Shown one piece after another: positions 1 to 7,571 of a DNA stretch of 15,311 nucleotides. Where the stretch lies: contig JAUWOO010000024.1 of NCBI GenBank assembly GCA_030612095.1, positions 1 through 15,311 on the forward strand, in the 5' to 3' direction. The notes beneath the pieces were generated by a model, which worked only from the letters and a program-made list of their open reading frames with translations, was not told the origin of the DNA and made no database searches. This DNA is from Thermoplasmatota archaeon (lineage in GTDB: Archaea > Thermoplasmatota > E2 > DHVEG-1). The translations under genes and the position numbers were made by a program. The stretch's first letter is position 1, and each line of letters starts with the position of its first letter.

Positions 1-9
1 TTGTCTGAT

Positions 10-1140
10 CTACGTTACAATCTTCTTGAGTTTATCCATCTCTACCGCTTTTTTTATCTCCATCGCTATCCGTTCACCATAACTTATAGACTCCCCATAA
101 AGATAACCAGAATGGGGCGTGAATTGGGTCAAAGGACTTCCAGGTATTCTCATTGAAACGTCAAAAACAACCATTTCTTCTTTTCCTTTATCAGCAGCAA
201 TGGCACCCTGAAGTGCAAATGGACCGATTATGCCGGGAGGGCATTCCTTTTTTGTAGTCTTGACGAACTTTTCACCAAGTACGAATATTTTCTCAATAAT
301 GGATTCCTTAGTTGTCGCTGCGATATGACCTGTCTCGATGATTTTTGGTTTCATATACTTAAGAACTTCCAGTTGTTCATTTGCTGGAAGTCTAATAAGA
401 CCGTCAAGATTGGTCTGTCTTCTTGTATCTGTACCCATTATCTCAAGTTCATCATCAATTACTGAATAGAAATAATTGAAATTAATCTGCGCACCAACAA
501 CATATTCCTCAATTACCGCTTTCTCAAGTGCTTCTTTTGTTATCTGTTTTTTTTCAAGCATCTCATCAGATTTCTTCTTATAGTCATCATAATTAGTAGC
601 ATAGAAAAACGCTCTTTCATAGCCCCGAATAGCTTCATTCACTTTGACTATTACAAGCCGGTCAATATCTTTTGGAGACTCAAATATTTTCGGAAATCTT
701 ATTCCTGCTTTTTCCAAAAGATAATACTGATTCTTTGGTACATCTCTTTCCTCAAGTTTAAGCATAGAACGTGTTCCGTAAATTGGAACATTAAAATTGT
801 TCTCTATATCGTTAAAGTCGAAATAAACCCAGAAATATCTGTTATGTATAAAGATAGTGTTTTTCTTTCTTAGCTGATCCTGAACTTCTGGTTTTGTTAT
901 ATCTGAGAACTTATCAAGAATTATTGTATCATCAATACAACCTCGCCCATCCTCCCTAGTTTTGTAATACTTAGTATATGTTTTCTCCCTTCCTTTTTGA
1001 CAGACTGCAAGTGTTCGAAAACCATGCCTTTTAGCACCCCTGCATACATCCAGAGCGGAATGTCCCCCCAAAACACCTATAGTAATCTTGTCTTTATCAT
1101 ATGAATCGACTAATTTCTGTATTTTTTCTATTTCTATCAT
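10..1140 (-). CDS. purP: PurP, formate-dependent FAICAR synthetase
   Basis: PurP is the archaeal ATP-grasp ligase that formylates AICAR to FAICAR using formate and ATP, the penultimate step of IMP synthesis, replacing the transformylase half of bacterial PurH. The 376-residue product has the PurP N-terminal domain with the GGHSALD segment at about residues 25-31. The C-terminal ATP-grasp part has PPGIIGPFALQ near 301-311 and FDVSMRIPGSP near 326-336, both hallmarks of the family. Length is usual. The ATG at 1138-1140 is supported by a strong Shine-Dalgarno, GGGAGG at 1148-1153, seven bases upstream. It follows thrS on the same strand after 56 bases, so read-through from thrS is plausible. A TATA-like CATATATTG lies in the gap but would start transcription past the ribosome site, so it probably is not the promoter. 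Confidence 0.96.
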   Translation of the reverse strand: MIEIEKIQKLVDSYDKDKITIGVLGGHSALDVCRGAKRHGFRTLAVCQKGREKTYTKYYKTREDGRGCIDDTIILDKFSDITKPEVQDQLRKKNTIFIHNRYFWVYFDFNDIENNFNVPIYGTRSMLKLEERDVPKNQYYLLEKAGIRFPKIFESPKDIDRLVIVKVNEAIRGYERAFFYATNYDDYKKKSDEMLEKKQITKEALEKAVIEEYVVGAQINFNYFYSVIDDELEIMGTDTRRQTNLDGLIRLPANEQLEVLKYMKPKIIETGHIAATTKESIIEKIFVLGEKFVKTTKKECPPGIIGPFALQGAIAADKGKEEMVVFDVSMRIPGSPLTQFTPHSGYLYGESISYGERIAMEIKKAVEMDKLKKIVT

Positions 1141-1196
1141 AAACTATCCTCCCTTATTTTGACAATATATGTTTCTTTTTTAGTCTATTGGAATTA

Positions 1197-3059
1197 TTAT
1201 TTGAATTTCGCCCTCTTTGACAGGTAAGGGGGCAGAGGCAACGCCTGCGAAGGGAAATCCCTAACATGTTCCATTATCAAATCATGCAATTCATTTACCG
1301 AGTAGGTTTTGTCACCTTCACCTAAATCGCCACTTCTAAATCTTGGTGAAAACGCTTTCTCATTTCTTTCTCTATCACCTACAACAACAATTATAGGAAC
1401 CCATTCCTTCTCTGCATCACGGATCTTTCTACCAACGCTTTCCTCCCTATCGTCGATGTCCAATCGTATCTTATGATATGGAGATATTTTATTCATCTCA
1501 TCTGCAAAAACCTTACAATCAGAAACAAATTCATCACCAACTGGAATGAATCTTACCTGTGTTGGAGAAAGCCATAATGGAAACATGGGCTTCTTGCCTT
1601 GTGCCATCTTCACAGCCTCACGTTCAAGAAGAGCATAGACACATCGGTCAATACTTCCCGAGATGCTTGTGTGTAAAATGAATGGGTGTCGTTTTTCTCC
1701 TTTATCGTTTGCATATGTAATATCAAAGCGTTCTGCATTTTCAACATCAATCTGAACAGTCGAAAGGGCACTTGCCTTCTTCATAGAGTCGATAACATTA
1801 AATTCAAATTTCATGACAAAATAGAAGTACTGTTCATTCCACAGCTCAATAAGAACGGGCTTTCCTGCTGATTTGGCAAGGCTCTGAGCCAATGTTTTGT
1901 TTTTCTCATAAAATCCCCTAACAAAACGAAGTGCAACCTCGTGATCCAACTTAAGATCATTCATCCATTTCTTTGCAGTGTCAAATTGTCTTTTGAATTC
2001 TTCTGTTGCCTGCTCTATCTCCGCACACAAAGTATGCAAATCAGGCATAGTGAAACAACGTAGACGTTTTAGGCCACTTACTTCACCACTCTGCTCCCGT
2101 CTGAAACTATAATGCGTGAGTTCATACAATCGCAAGGGAAGATTACGATACGACATCGTCATATCTTTCATTATCATATATTGACCAAAACACGCGGCAA
2201 AACGCAAAAAGAAATTTCTATTATCCGAGTTAATAGTGTACTGCCGGGCAGGAAATTTCTTCAAGTAGGCACTTAGTGCAGGATGTTTTATATCATACAT
2301 AATGGGTGTTTCAACCTGCATCCCACCAAAATCTCCTACCATGTTATTGATATGAGTCTCAAGAAGACCCTTTATGAGTCTACCCTTTGGATACCACCTG
2401 AAATTACCGGAATCGCTTGCTGGTTCATAGTCGACAAGCTCCTGAGATTGCATCATCTTAACATGAGCGGGCTGCCCTTCTGATTTTCGTGACCCTTTGC
2501 TTTCATATTCATATAAAAGTTTTAGTTCATCATGACCCGTAAAATCAAATTTATCGGCGTCAATAAGCTCCCCCTCAGGAGTTAAAATATACCATTGCGA
2601 GACAATCTCTTTTTCCTTTTCCGCAGTTTTCTTCTCCTTTCCAGGGATTATCTCTCTTGAAAGTTCAGATAGTGGATGACCTTTACATGAAATTTTAAAT
2701 GCTTTGTACCATCCAAATGGCGATCGTTTTACATTGAAGTCTTTATTTTTTAGCTCATATTCAATTTCTATAAGAATTTCTTTTGCCGCTTTTGGACTTG
2801 CTAGATCAGAAGAAAGATGCGCATAAGGGTAAATCATTATGTTATTAACTTTTAGTTGCTCTGCAGTTTTCACAATCTCGGCCGTTGCATCTGACACTGC
2901 CTGTGTATGAGATTTTTCATCAATTTTTTCAACAGCAGTAAATACAGTAAGAGCCTCTTCCATCCTATCGCCATGATCACTTATTTCTTCAGGAACCGAA
3001 ATGGCCTTATCTTTTACTTCATATTCTATATAGTCGCTATGTATGAGTAGAAGTTTCAT
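1197..3059 (-). CDS. thrS: Threonyl-tRNA synthetase, archaeal type
   Basis: This cytoplasmic class II synthetase charges tRNA-Thr. The 620-residue product has the archaeal layout: an N-terminal D-aminoacyl-tRNA deacylase-like editing domain (about 1-145, with YPYAHLSS at 77-84) that removes mischarged serine, a charged linker, the class II catalytic core (about 215-490) and an anticodon-binding domain (about 495-605). The three zinc ligands expected in ThrRS are visible as C290, H342 and H463. Motif 2 is the region around YSFRREQSG (317-325). The catalytic core is joined to the editing domain, so this is the complete form and not the split pair found in some archaea. The ATG at 3057-3059 lies about 10 bases after the start point predicted from a TATA box at 3091-3100. 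The upstream Shine-Dalgarno (GGGA) is weak. Confidence 0.97.
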   Translation of the reverse strand: MKLLLIHSDYIEYEVKDKAISVPEEISDHGDRMEEALTVFTAVEKIDEKSHTQAVSDATAEIVKTAEQLKVNNIMIYPYAHLSSDLASPKAAKEILIEIEYELKNKDFNVKRSPFGWYKAFKISCKGHPLSELSREIIPGKEKKTAEKEKEIVSQWYILTPEGELIDADKFDFTGHDELKLLYEYESKGSRKSEGQPAHVKMMQSQELVDYEPASDSGNFRWYPKGRLIKGLLETHINNMVGDFGGMQVETPIMYDIKHPALSAYLKKFPARQYTINSDNRNFFLRFAACFGQYMIMKDMTMSYRNLPLRLYELTHYSFRREQSGEVSGLKRLRCFTMPDLHTLCAEIEQATEEFKRQFDTAKKWMNDLKLDHEVALRFVRGFYEKNKTLAQSLAKSAGKPVLIELWNEQYFYFVMKFEFNVIDSMKKASALSTVQIDVENAERFDITYANDKGEKRHPFILHTSISGSIDRCVYALLEREAVKMAQGKKPMFPLWLSPTQVRFIPVGDEFVSDCKVFADEMNKISPYHKIRLDIDDREESVGRKIRDAEKEWVPIIVVVGDRERNEKAFSPRFRSGDLGEGDKTYSVNELHDLIMEHVRDFPSQALPLPPYLSKRAKFK

Positions 3060-3090
3060 TGAATCAAGTCCCGTAAAACAACTTAACGTT

Positions 3091-3100
3091 TTTAAATATA
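3091..3100 (-). promoter_or_regulatory. TATA box for thrS
   Basis: The minus strand reads TATATTTAAA here, about 37 bases before the thrS ATG. An archaeal start site about 25 bases downstream would fall near 3070, giving a leader of about 10 bases. Inference from sequence only. Confidence 0.6.
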
Positions 3101-3119
3101 ATGATTAAAATTTATGGGG

Positions 3120-3192
3120 GAGGCGGCGGAGGTGTTAAACACCGCTATTAAAAAAATACTTTGAACTTACTTGCAATCCCATCTCTCCGCCT
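3120..3192 (-). ncRNA. Possible structured small RNA or 5' element upstream of thrS
   Basis: In the 310-base gene-free stretch 3060-3369 this is the only GC-rich patch. On the minus strand GGCGGAG (3191-3185) can pair with CTCCGCC (3131-3125), a perfect 7-bp closing stem, and a second hairpin GGTGT-TTA-ACACC lies inside it (3143-3131, sharing one base with the closing stem). A TATA-like ATTATATTGT at 3211-3220 predicts a start near 3190, which is the first base of the stem. The closing stem looks like a tRNA acceptor, but the enclosed sequence is only about 67 bases and lacks T-arm and D-arm consensus, so it is not called a tRNA. No C/D or H/ACA boxes were found. It could equally be a DNA-level inverted repeat. 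The rest of the gap holds the thrS promoter and AT-rich sequence downstream of gcvH. Confidence 0.3.
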
Positions 3193-3210
3193 AAATATGA
3201 GATATGTTAA

Positions 3211-3220
3211 ACAATATAAT
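3211..3220 (-). promoter_or_regulatory. TATA-like box upstream of the inverted repeat
   Basis: The minus strand reads ATTATATTGT. Its spacing of about 26 bases to the first base of the GGCGGAG stem at 3191 is what an archaeal promoter for a small RNA would show. AT-rich context makes chance matches likely. Confidence 0.3.
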
Positions 3221-3267
3221 AACGTTTCGGAAAAAGATGTTCTGAAATTTTCTCCATATGCATAAGA

Positions 3268-3304
3268 TAAAAAAATTGAAGTTAAAAAATATTCGTTTTC
3301 CAAC
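3268..3304 (-). terminator. Probable T-rich terminator after gcvH
   Basis: Downstream of the gcvH stop, the minus strand has a small hairpin CGTT-GGAA-AACG (3304-3293) followed by a run of six T and then a run of seven T. Archaeal transcription often ends at such T runs. The stem is only 4 bp, so the T runs are the main evidence. Confidence 0.35.
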
Positions 3305-3369
3305 GATTTTGAACAATATCGCCATAAATTTTTGAAAATGAATGAATGGGGCTGATGATTTCTCTAATT

Positions 3370-3750
3370 TTACAGTGATTTCTTGTATGATTCTGCATCA
3401 ATTAGCGCATCAATTTCCGATTTATCTTTGATTTCCAACTCGACAAGCCATCCGTCGTCATAAGGGCTACTATTTACAGTTTCAGGCGAATCTTCAAGAC
3501 CTGAATTCACTTTTGTTATTCTTCCACTAACTGGCGAATAAAGCTCTGATACTGATTTCACAGATTCTACAACGCAGAGTTCTTCACCTTTTTTAACTTC
3601 TTTTCCAACTTCAGGTAGTTCTACAAAAACAATATCTGTAAGCTCTGATTGTGCATGATCGGTGATTCCTACTTTTGCAGTGTTATTATCTAATTTAAGC
3701 CATTCATGTGTTTCAGTATACTTCAAATCATCTCTAACTTCATCTGACAT
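3370..3750 (-). CDS. gcvH: Glycine cleavage system H protein
   Basis: GcvH is the lipoyl carrier that shuttles the aminomethyl group between the P, T and L proteins of glycine cleavage. The 126-residue product has the family N-terminus (YTETHEWL), the GITDHAQSELTDIVFVELP segment and the lipoylation motif ESVKSVSE, whose lysine is residue 65 counting from the chosen start. The C-terminal SPYDDGWLVELE is also typical. The frame stays open three codons further to a TTG at 3757-3759, but the ATG at 3748-3750 fits the usual H-protein length better. No clear Shine-Dalgarno is present. It lies 42 bases after gcvT on the same strand and is probably cotranscribed. The P protein, L protein and lipoate attachment enzymes are not in the window. 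Confidence 0.96.
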   Translation of the reverse strand: MSDEVRDDLKYTETHEWLKLDNNTAKVGITDHAQSELTDIVFVELPEVGKEVKKGEELCVVESVKSVSELYSPVSGRITKVNSGLEDSPETVNSSPYDDGWLVELEIKDKSEIDALIDAESYKKSL

Positions 3751-3792
3751 AATTATCAAAATCCGTTATTTTCAACAGTGTTTTAAAGGTTT

Positions 3793-4908
3793 CTAATTCT
3801 GCTGTGCCCAGTCCTTTTTTACAAATGGCGGTTTGACTACCTTAGCTTTCACAGATTTATTTCTCACAATAATTTCAAGTATTGTATCTTTCTCTCTGTA
3901 ATCAGGGTCAACATATGCCATTGCAATACCCTTATTCAGACATGGAGACATCGTTCCGCTTGTAACAATACCTACTTCTTTACCATCCTTTTGCACCTTG
4001 CAGCCATGTCGAGGAATACCCTTATCGATACATTCCATATATGTCAGTCGTTGATAATCTCCCTGTTCCTTTTGTTTTAACAGGGCATCTTTACCAATAA
4101 AATCATGATCCCAATTTATCGTCCAAGACATAAGAGCCTCAAGCGGTGTTTTACCGCCTTCAAATTCATTACCTGCAAGAATGAAACATTTCTCTAGTCT
4201 AAGTGTATCTCTGGCACCCAAGCCAATTGGTTTAATATCAAATTCTTTTCCAGCCTTTAGTATTTCATGAAAAACATCCTTTGCCAGGTTAGGTGGAGTT
4301 ATTTGCAATTCAAATCCCAATTCTCCAGTGTAACCAGTATGTGAAATAATACAGTTTACGCCTGCAACATCTGCATACTGGCAACCAAAAAAACCCACAG
4401 TTTTAAGATCGGTATCCGTGAGTTTCTGCAATATTTCCCTTGATTTAGGCCCCTGAATCGCAAGGATAACGTAATCCTTGGAAACATCTTCAGCGGTTGC
4501 ACGGAGATCATACTCTTCGGCTTTGTCATTGAGCCATTTAGTAACCTCATCTGACATACCCGCATTTGGTATCATCATATATTTTTCCCCAAGATGCATA
4601 AAGATTGTATCATCTATCACAGTACCATCTTCTCTTAAAATTGCCGTGTACTGACTTTTACCATCTCCAATTTTTGATGCATCCTCCACAGTTGTAAGAC
4701 TTACCAGTTTCTCTGCATCTTTGCCTGTGATCCATATATTACTCATGTGAGATACATCAAAAAGACCAACTGATTTTCTCACAGCTAAATGTTCATTTTT
4801 GATCGACGAAAACTGCATCGGCATTTCAAAACCAGCAAACTCAGTAAATTTGGCTCCAAGTTCATTATGAATATCGTTCAACGGTGACTTCAATACCATG
4901 TCTATCAT
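3793..4908 (-). CDS. gcvT: Aminomethyltransferase, glycine cleavage T protein
   Basis: GcvT takes the aminomethyl group from lipoylated GcvH and transfers the methylene unit to tetrahydrofolate or an archaeal pterin, releasing ammonia. The 371-residue product shows the full family pattern: GFEMPMQF (26-33), VGLFDVSHM (47-55), DGTVIDDTIF (94-103) with the conserved Asp pair, SHTGYTGELGFEL (189-201), GLGARDTLRLE (229-239) and TSGTMSPCLNKGIAMAYV (316-333). Length is usual. Two in-frame ATGs, 4906-4908 and 4897-4899, are both possible starts and neither has a good Shine-Dalgarno. It is divergent from the fibrillarin gene and shares an AT-rich promoter region with it. GcvH follows directly. Confidence 0.96.
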   Translation of the reverse strand: MIDMVLKSPLNDIHNELGAKFTEFAGFEMPMQFSSIKNEHLAVRKSVGLFDVSHMSNIWITGKDAEKLVSLTTVEDASKIGDGKSQYTAILREDGTVIDDTIFMHLGEKYMMIPNAGMSDEVTKWLNDKAEEYDLRATAEDVSKDYVILAIQGPKSREILQKLTDTDLKTVGFFGCQYADVAGVNCIISHTGYTGELGFELQITPPNLAKDVFHEILKAGKEFDIKPIGLGARDTLRLEKCFILAGNEFEGGKTPLEALMSWTINWDHDFIGKDALLKQKEQGDYQRLTYMECIDKGIPRHGCKVQKDGKEVGIVTSGTMSPCLNKGIAMAYVDPDYREKDTILEIIVRNKSVKAKVVKPPFVKKDWAQQN

Positions 4909-4948
4909 CGCCAGGTGTATACTATAGCTGTAATTTAAGATTTCGACA

Positions 4949-4960
4949 AAATATTTATCA
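4949..4960. promoter_or_regulatory. Shared TATA region for divergent gcvT and fibrillarin genes
   Basis: The palindromic core AAATATTT (4949-4956) reads as a TATA box on both strands. On plus it lies about 31 bases before the fibrillarin ATG at 4984, predicting a nearly leaderless mRNA. On minus it lies about 45 bases before the gcvT ATG, predicting a leader of about 20 bases. The whole intergenic space is only 75 bases and no second good TATA element was seen. Confidence 0.5.
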
Positions 4961-4983
4961 AATGCATCTCATAACAACCATTA

Positions 4984-5649
4984 ATGAAACCTGTAAGCAT
5001 TGATGGCGTATTTGAAAAAAATGGCAGACTATTTACTCAAAATCTAAAGGGTTGCAAAGGAATCAAAGTCTATAACGAAAAATTGATAACTTATAAGAAC
5101 AAAGAGTTTCGCTCTTGGACCCCATATAGAAGCAAACTAGCCGCTGCTATTATGAATGGATTGAAAGACCTCAAAATAGGTTCAGATTCTCAGATATTAT
5201 ATCTGGGTGCTGCAACAGGCACAACAGTTAGTCATATATCTGACATTGCAAAGGATGGAACAGTTTACGCAGTTGAAAGCTCCCCAGTTGCAGTAAAAAA
5301 ATTATTACAACTGAGCAAAAAAAGACAAAATGTAATACCAATCCTATCCGATGCCAATCACCCAGATAGATACAGCACAATTGTGCCTACCGTAGATATT
5401 GTATATCAGGACATATCACAAAGGAATCAATCTGAAATTTTCATAAGAAATGTCATGAGATATTTGAAAAAAGACGGTCAGGGGATTATCATGGTTAAAG
5501 CAAGAAGCATAGACATATCGATGAAACCAAAACAAGTATACAAGCTTGTAACCGAGGATCTAGAAGAACATGGACTCAATATCATCAATCTAATAGATAT
5601 ATCGCGTTATGAAAAGGACCACGCAGCAATTGTCACCCAACTAAATTAA
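4984..5649 (+). CDS. flpA: Fibrillarin-like rRNA/tRNA 2'-O-methyltransferase
   Basis: Archaeal fibrillarin is the SAM-dependent methyltransferase of C/D box ribonucleoproteins and methylates riboses in rRNA and tRNA at guide-selected sites with Nop5 and L7Ae. The 221-residue product has the family segment RSWTPYRSKLAAAI (43-56), the SAM-binding ILYLGAATGTTVSH (71-84) and acidic residue E98 after strand 2. The catalytic K-D-K-H set is visible as K51, D143 (YQDI), K172 (VKAR) and H213 (KDHA). The ATG is probably leaderless, since the TATA element is about 31 bases upstream and there is no Shine-Dalgarno. In many archaea the gene sits beside nop5; here its neighbours are gcvT (divergent) and a membrane protein 50 bases downstream. 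Confidence 0.96.
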   Translation: MKPVSIDGVFEKNGRLFTQNLKGCKGIKVYNEKLITYKNKEFRSWTPYRSKLAAAIMNGLKDLKIGSDSQILYLGAATGTTVSHISDIAKDGTVYAVESSPVAVKKLLQLSKKRQNVIPILSDANHPDRYSTIVPTVDIVYQDISQRNQSEIFIRNVMRYLKKDGQGIIMVKARSIDISMKPKQVYKLVTEDLEEHGLNIINLIDISRYEKDHAAIVTQLN

Positions 5650-5669
5650 TTGAAATAGTCTTTATAATC

Positions 5670-5678
5670 ATAGTATAT
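5670..5678 (+). promoter_or_regulatory. TATA-like box before the small exporter gene
   Basis: CTTTATAAT lies about 26 bases before the GTG start. It might drive a separate transcript, but the ribosome site just upstream of the GTG would then be lost, so read-through from the fibrillarin gene is equally possible. Confidence 0.25.
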
Positions 5679-5699
5679 TAGGGTGCTGGAGATATAGAC

Positions 5700-6389
5700 G
5701 TGAGGGGGGAATCAAAACCATTGATTCGGCTGGCAAAATTCTTTGTGCCGTTTATCATAGCAGTTACCGGCATTCTAGTATTGCAGTATACTGTTGGGGA
5801 AGCAAGTTCGGCAAAATTGCTACTTCTGATGATGGTGTATTTTTTCCCGCCTTTGGGAAAAGAATCCATTATCCCTCTTGGGGTTAGTGGAGGAGAAATT
5901 ACAAATCCTATTACAGGCTATGTGTCAGTTGTTCCATCAATCAATCCCATTATTATGGCTTTATCAATTGCATTTATTGATATAGTGGTAGCATTGTTTC
6001 TTGTTTGGAACTACGATCTGGCAAAAAAGATACCTATCGTAGGCGACTTTATGATAAAAGTTGAAGAAAAAGGTAAAAATGTTGAGGAAAAATATGGGTG
6101 GATTAAGCCCCTTCGTTTTATTGGGATAGTGCTTTTTGTAATGGTTCCCTTTCAGGGCTCCGGAGGACTGGTTGGTTCTATTGTTGGACGTTTAATTGGC
6201 ATGAAGCCACGTAACACCTTTATTGCAATATCGCTTGGAGCAGTTATTGGTTGCCTACTTATAGCAATGTTTTCACAAGCATTCCTTATTTTTGCCGAGA
6301 TAAATACAACACTCACCCTCATCCTAGTTGGCATCATTGCTATAGTGATAATAGCATATGTTGTTATCAAAAGAATAAGGAAAAAATAA
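5700..6389 (+). CDS. Membrane protein, putative small multidrug export family (COG2426)
   Basis: This 229-residue integral membrane protein resembles the Sm_multidrug_ex family (PF06695/COG2426). The family name is historical and a transport substrate has not been established. Hydrophobic segments are visible at about 12-30, 37-52, 82-104, 138-165, 172-198 and 203-224, and the C-terminus is basic (KRIRKK). The family-like features are FPPLGKESIIPLGVSGG (49-65) and, before the fifth helix, VPFQGSGGLVGSIVGRLIG (149-167), which matches the usual P-x-x-G-x-G pattern. The start is a GTG at 5700-5702, preceded by GGAG eight bases upstream; no upstream ATG is available in frame. It follows the fibrillarin gene by 50 bases and converges on the polyprenyl synthase with only 17 bases between stops. 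Confidence 0.75.
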   Translation: MRGESKPLIRLAKFFVPFIIAVTGILVLQYTVGEASSAKLLLLMMVYFFPPLGKESIIPLGVSGGEITNPITGYVSVVPSINPIIMALSIAFIDIVVALFLVWNYDLAKKIPIVGDFMIKVEEKGKNVEEKYGWIKPLRFIGIVLFVMVPFQGSGGLVGSIVGRLIGMKPRNTFIAISLGAVIGCLLIAMFSQAFLIFAEINTTLTLILVGIIAIVIIAYVVIKRIRKK

Positions 6390-6406
6390 AATGAACTCTT
6401 TCAGGT

Positions 6407-7378
6407 CTATATCGCGATGTCTATCTCTTTTAACATAGAGTTTGTGATATAAGCAGGTGCGTCTGTAAGGAGATCCTTGTATGGTGATGGAGGGATTATA
6501 TCCGACTTGCTTAGTTTTTCAGCCTTACTCACATGTCGTCTGATTTCTTCAATGTATAGCTGTTTAATTTTTGTTGAGTTTTTAGCAAGTTTTCTTTTAA
6601 TTATATTCAGTTTAAAAGAATCATTATCAATCGTTTTATTCTCCAGTCTAGTCAATAAAGGAACAACAACGCTATCTATCATTTCACCTTTTTCAAGATC
6701 AACAAGGTCATCGGCAAGTTGGTACGCAAGTCCTATCTCCCTACCATAATCTGCAAGTGTTGTTAATATCTCACCTGTTGCATCTGCTTCAATCGCTCCT
6801 GCTTTACAAGCCGAAGAAAATAGAGATGCTGTCTTCATGTTTATTATCTTGTTATATTCACTGAAAATCTTTGATTTTGTAGATAATTCATTTGTGCCGT
6901 TTTTAACGTCATCCTTGTTGAAATTAACTTCCTTAAGCTCCCCGCATAAAATCTCACTCCACGTATCAACATACAATCGAGCGATTTGTTCTCCATGACT
7001 GAGAGCAATATTAAAACCGATTGCAAGCATCTTATGCCCATTTAAAAGAGCATTTGGTACACCTTCCTCAATGTAAAAGGCAGGTTTTCCCCTCCGCTCT
7101 TTGTCTTCATCAATTATATCATCATGTACAAGAGATGCAGTATGTGCTAGTTCGATGCTTACAGTACCTTCGACAGATCTTTGATATTGATAAGGAGTTT
7201 CCTTTCCACCAGTACAGACCTTAAAAGAGAGCTGTGCGAGTAACGGGCGCAGACGTTTTCCAGACTTTAATATTGAAAATATTTTTTTATCAGAAATCGT
7301 AGATGCTATCTTTTTCTCAATATCTTCTTTTGTAATCTCGAAGAAACTATCTATTGTAAGTGGCTGGTTTTTCATCAT
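6407..7378 (-). CDS. Polyprenyl diphosphate synthase (trans, GGPP synthase family)
   Basis: These enzymes extend allylic diphosphates with isopentenyl diphosphate, making the C20 or longer chains used for archaeal lipids or quinone-like side chains. From the chosen start (323 residues) the conserved features are GKRLRP (40-45), the first Asp-rich motif DDIID (86-90) followed by the arginine pair (95-96), MKTASLF (181-187), and the second Asp-rich motif DDLVD (223-227) after GLAYQLA. Residues four, five and eight before the first motif are Ser, Ala and Ala, so the usual bulky floor residue is absent and the product may be longer than C20. The GD usually seen before the middle helix reads GH here (NGHKMLA). 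The frame is open to an ATG at 7391-7393, but GGGGGA lies seven bases before the ATG at 7376-7378, which is preferred. Confidence 0.9.
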   Translation of the reverse strand: MMKNQPLTIDSFFEITKEDIEKKIASTISDKKIFSILKSGKRLRPLLAQLSFKVCTGGKETPYQYQRSVEGTVSIELAHTASLVHDDIIDEDKERRGKPAFYIEEGVPNALLNGHKMLAIGFNIALSHGEQIARLYVDTWSEILCGELKEVNFNKDDVKNGTNELSTKSKIFSEYNKIINMKTASLFSSACKAGAIEADATGEILTTLADYGREIGLAYQLADDLVDLEKGEMIDSVVVPLLTRLENKTIDNDSFKLNIIKRKLAKNSTKIKQLYIEEIRRHVSKAEKLSKSDIIPPSPYKDLLTDAPAYITNSMLKEIDIAI

Positions 7379-7416
7379 TAGTGTGTCCCCCATTACTGCA
7401 AAGCGAGATGAGCAAA

Positions 7417-7430
7417 TGTAACAAGTTACA
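7417..7430. promoter_or_regulatory. Operator-like inverted repeat at the polyprenyl synthase promoter
   Basis: TGTAAC-AA-GTTACA is a perfect 6-bp inverted repeat with a 2-base spacer. It lies just after the start site predicted from the TATA box at 7453-7462, where a bound repressor would block transcription. A further TGTAAC half-site lies at 7496-7501. No cognate regulator is identified. Confidence 0.45.
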
Positions 7431-7452
7431 GTATATTAATTATGTATCCCAT

Positions 7453-7462
7453 TTTATATAAA
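7453..7462 (-). promoter_or_regulatory. TATA box for the polyprenyl synthase
   Basis: The minus strand reads TTTATATAAA, a strong archaeal TATA element, predicting a start near 7430 and a leader of about 50 bases. A weaker TATA-like TTAATATACT at about 7431-7440 could give a shorter leader. Confidence 0.6.
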
Positions 7463-7571
7463 TTTTCCTTAACATTCAATATATAATCCGTGTTATGTAA
7501 CCCATATTACGTTCCGTGACAACATTAACAAACATACCATATGCTCTTGTTATTATTTATAAATTTCTCCA

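Noticed and set aside
1163..1171. TATA-like CATATATTG between thrS and purP
   Set aside because: A start 25 bases downstream would fall at the ATG and remove the strong GGGAGG ribosome site, so cotranscription with thrS is more likely.
3125..3191. tRNA-like acceptor stem
   Set aside because: The 67-base span has no TTCRA T-loop, no D-arm and no recognisable anticodon arm, so it fails as a tRNA despite the 7-bp stem.
3353..3358. TGATGA on plus, resembling a C box of a C/D guide RNA
   Set aside because: No CTGA D box or second box pair follows at guide RNA distance, and the sequence runs into the gcvH coding region.
5678..5869. Minus-strand open frame of 63 codons
   Set aside because: It lies opposite the exporter gene, has no recognisable domain, and begins without a ribosome site; a shadow frame.
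6411..6418. Palindrome ATCGCGAT
   Set aside because: It lies in the last codons of the polyprenyl synthase gene and has no repeat partner or promoter context; best explained as coding sequence.
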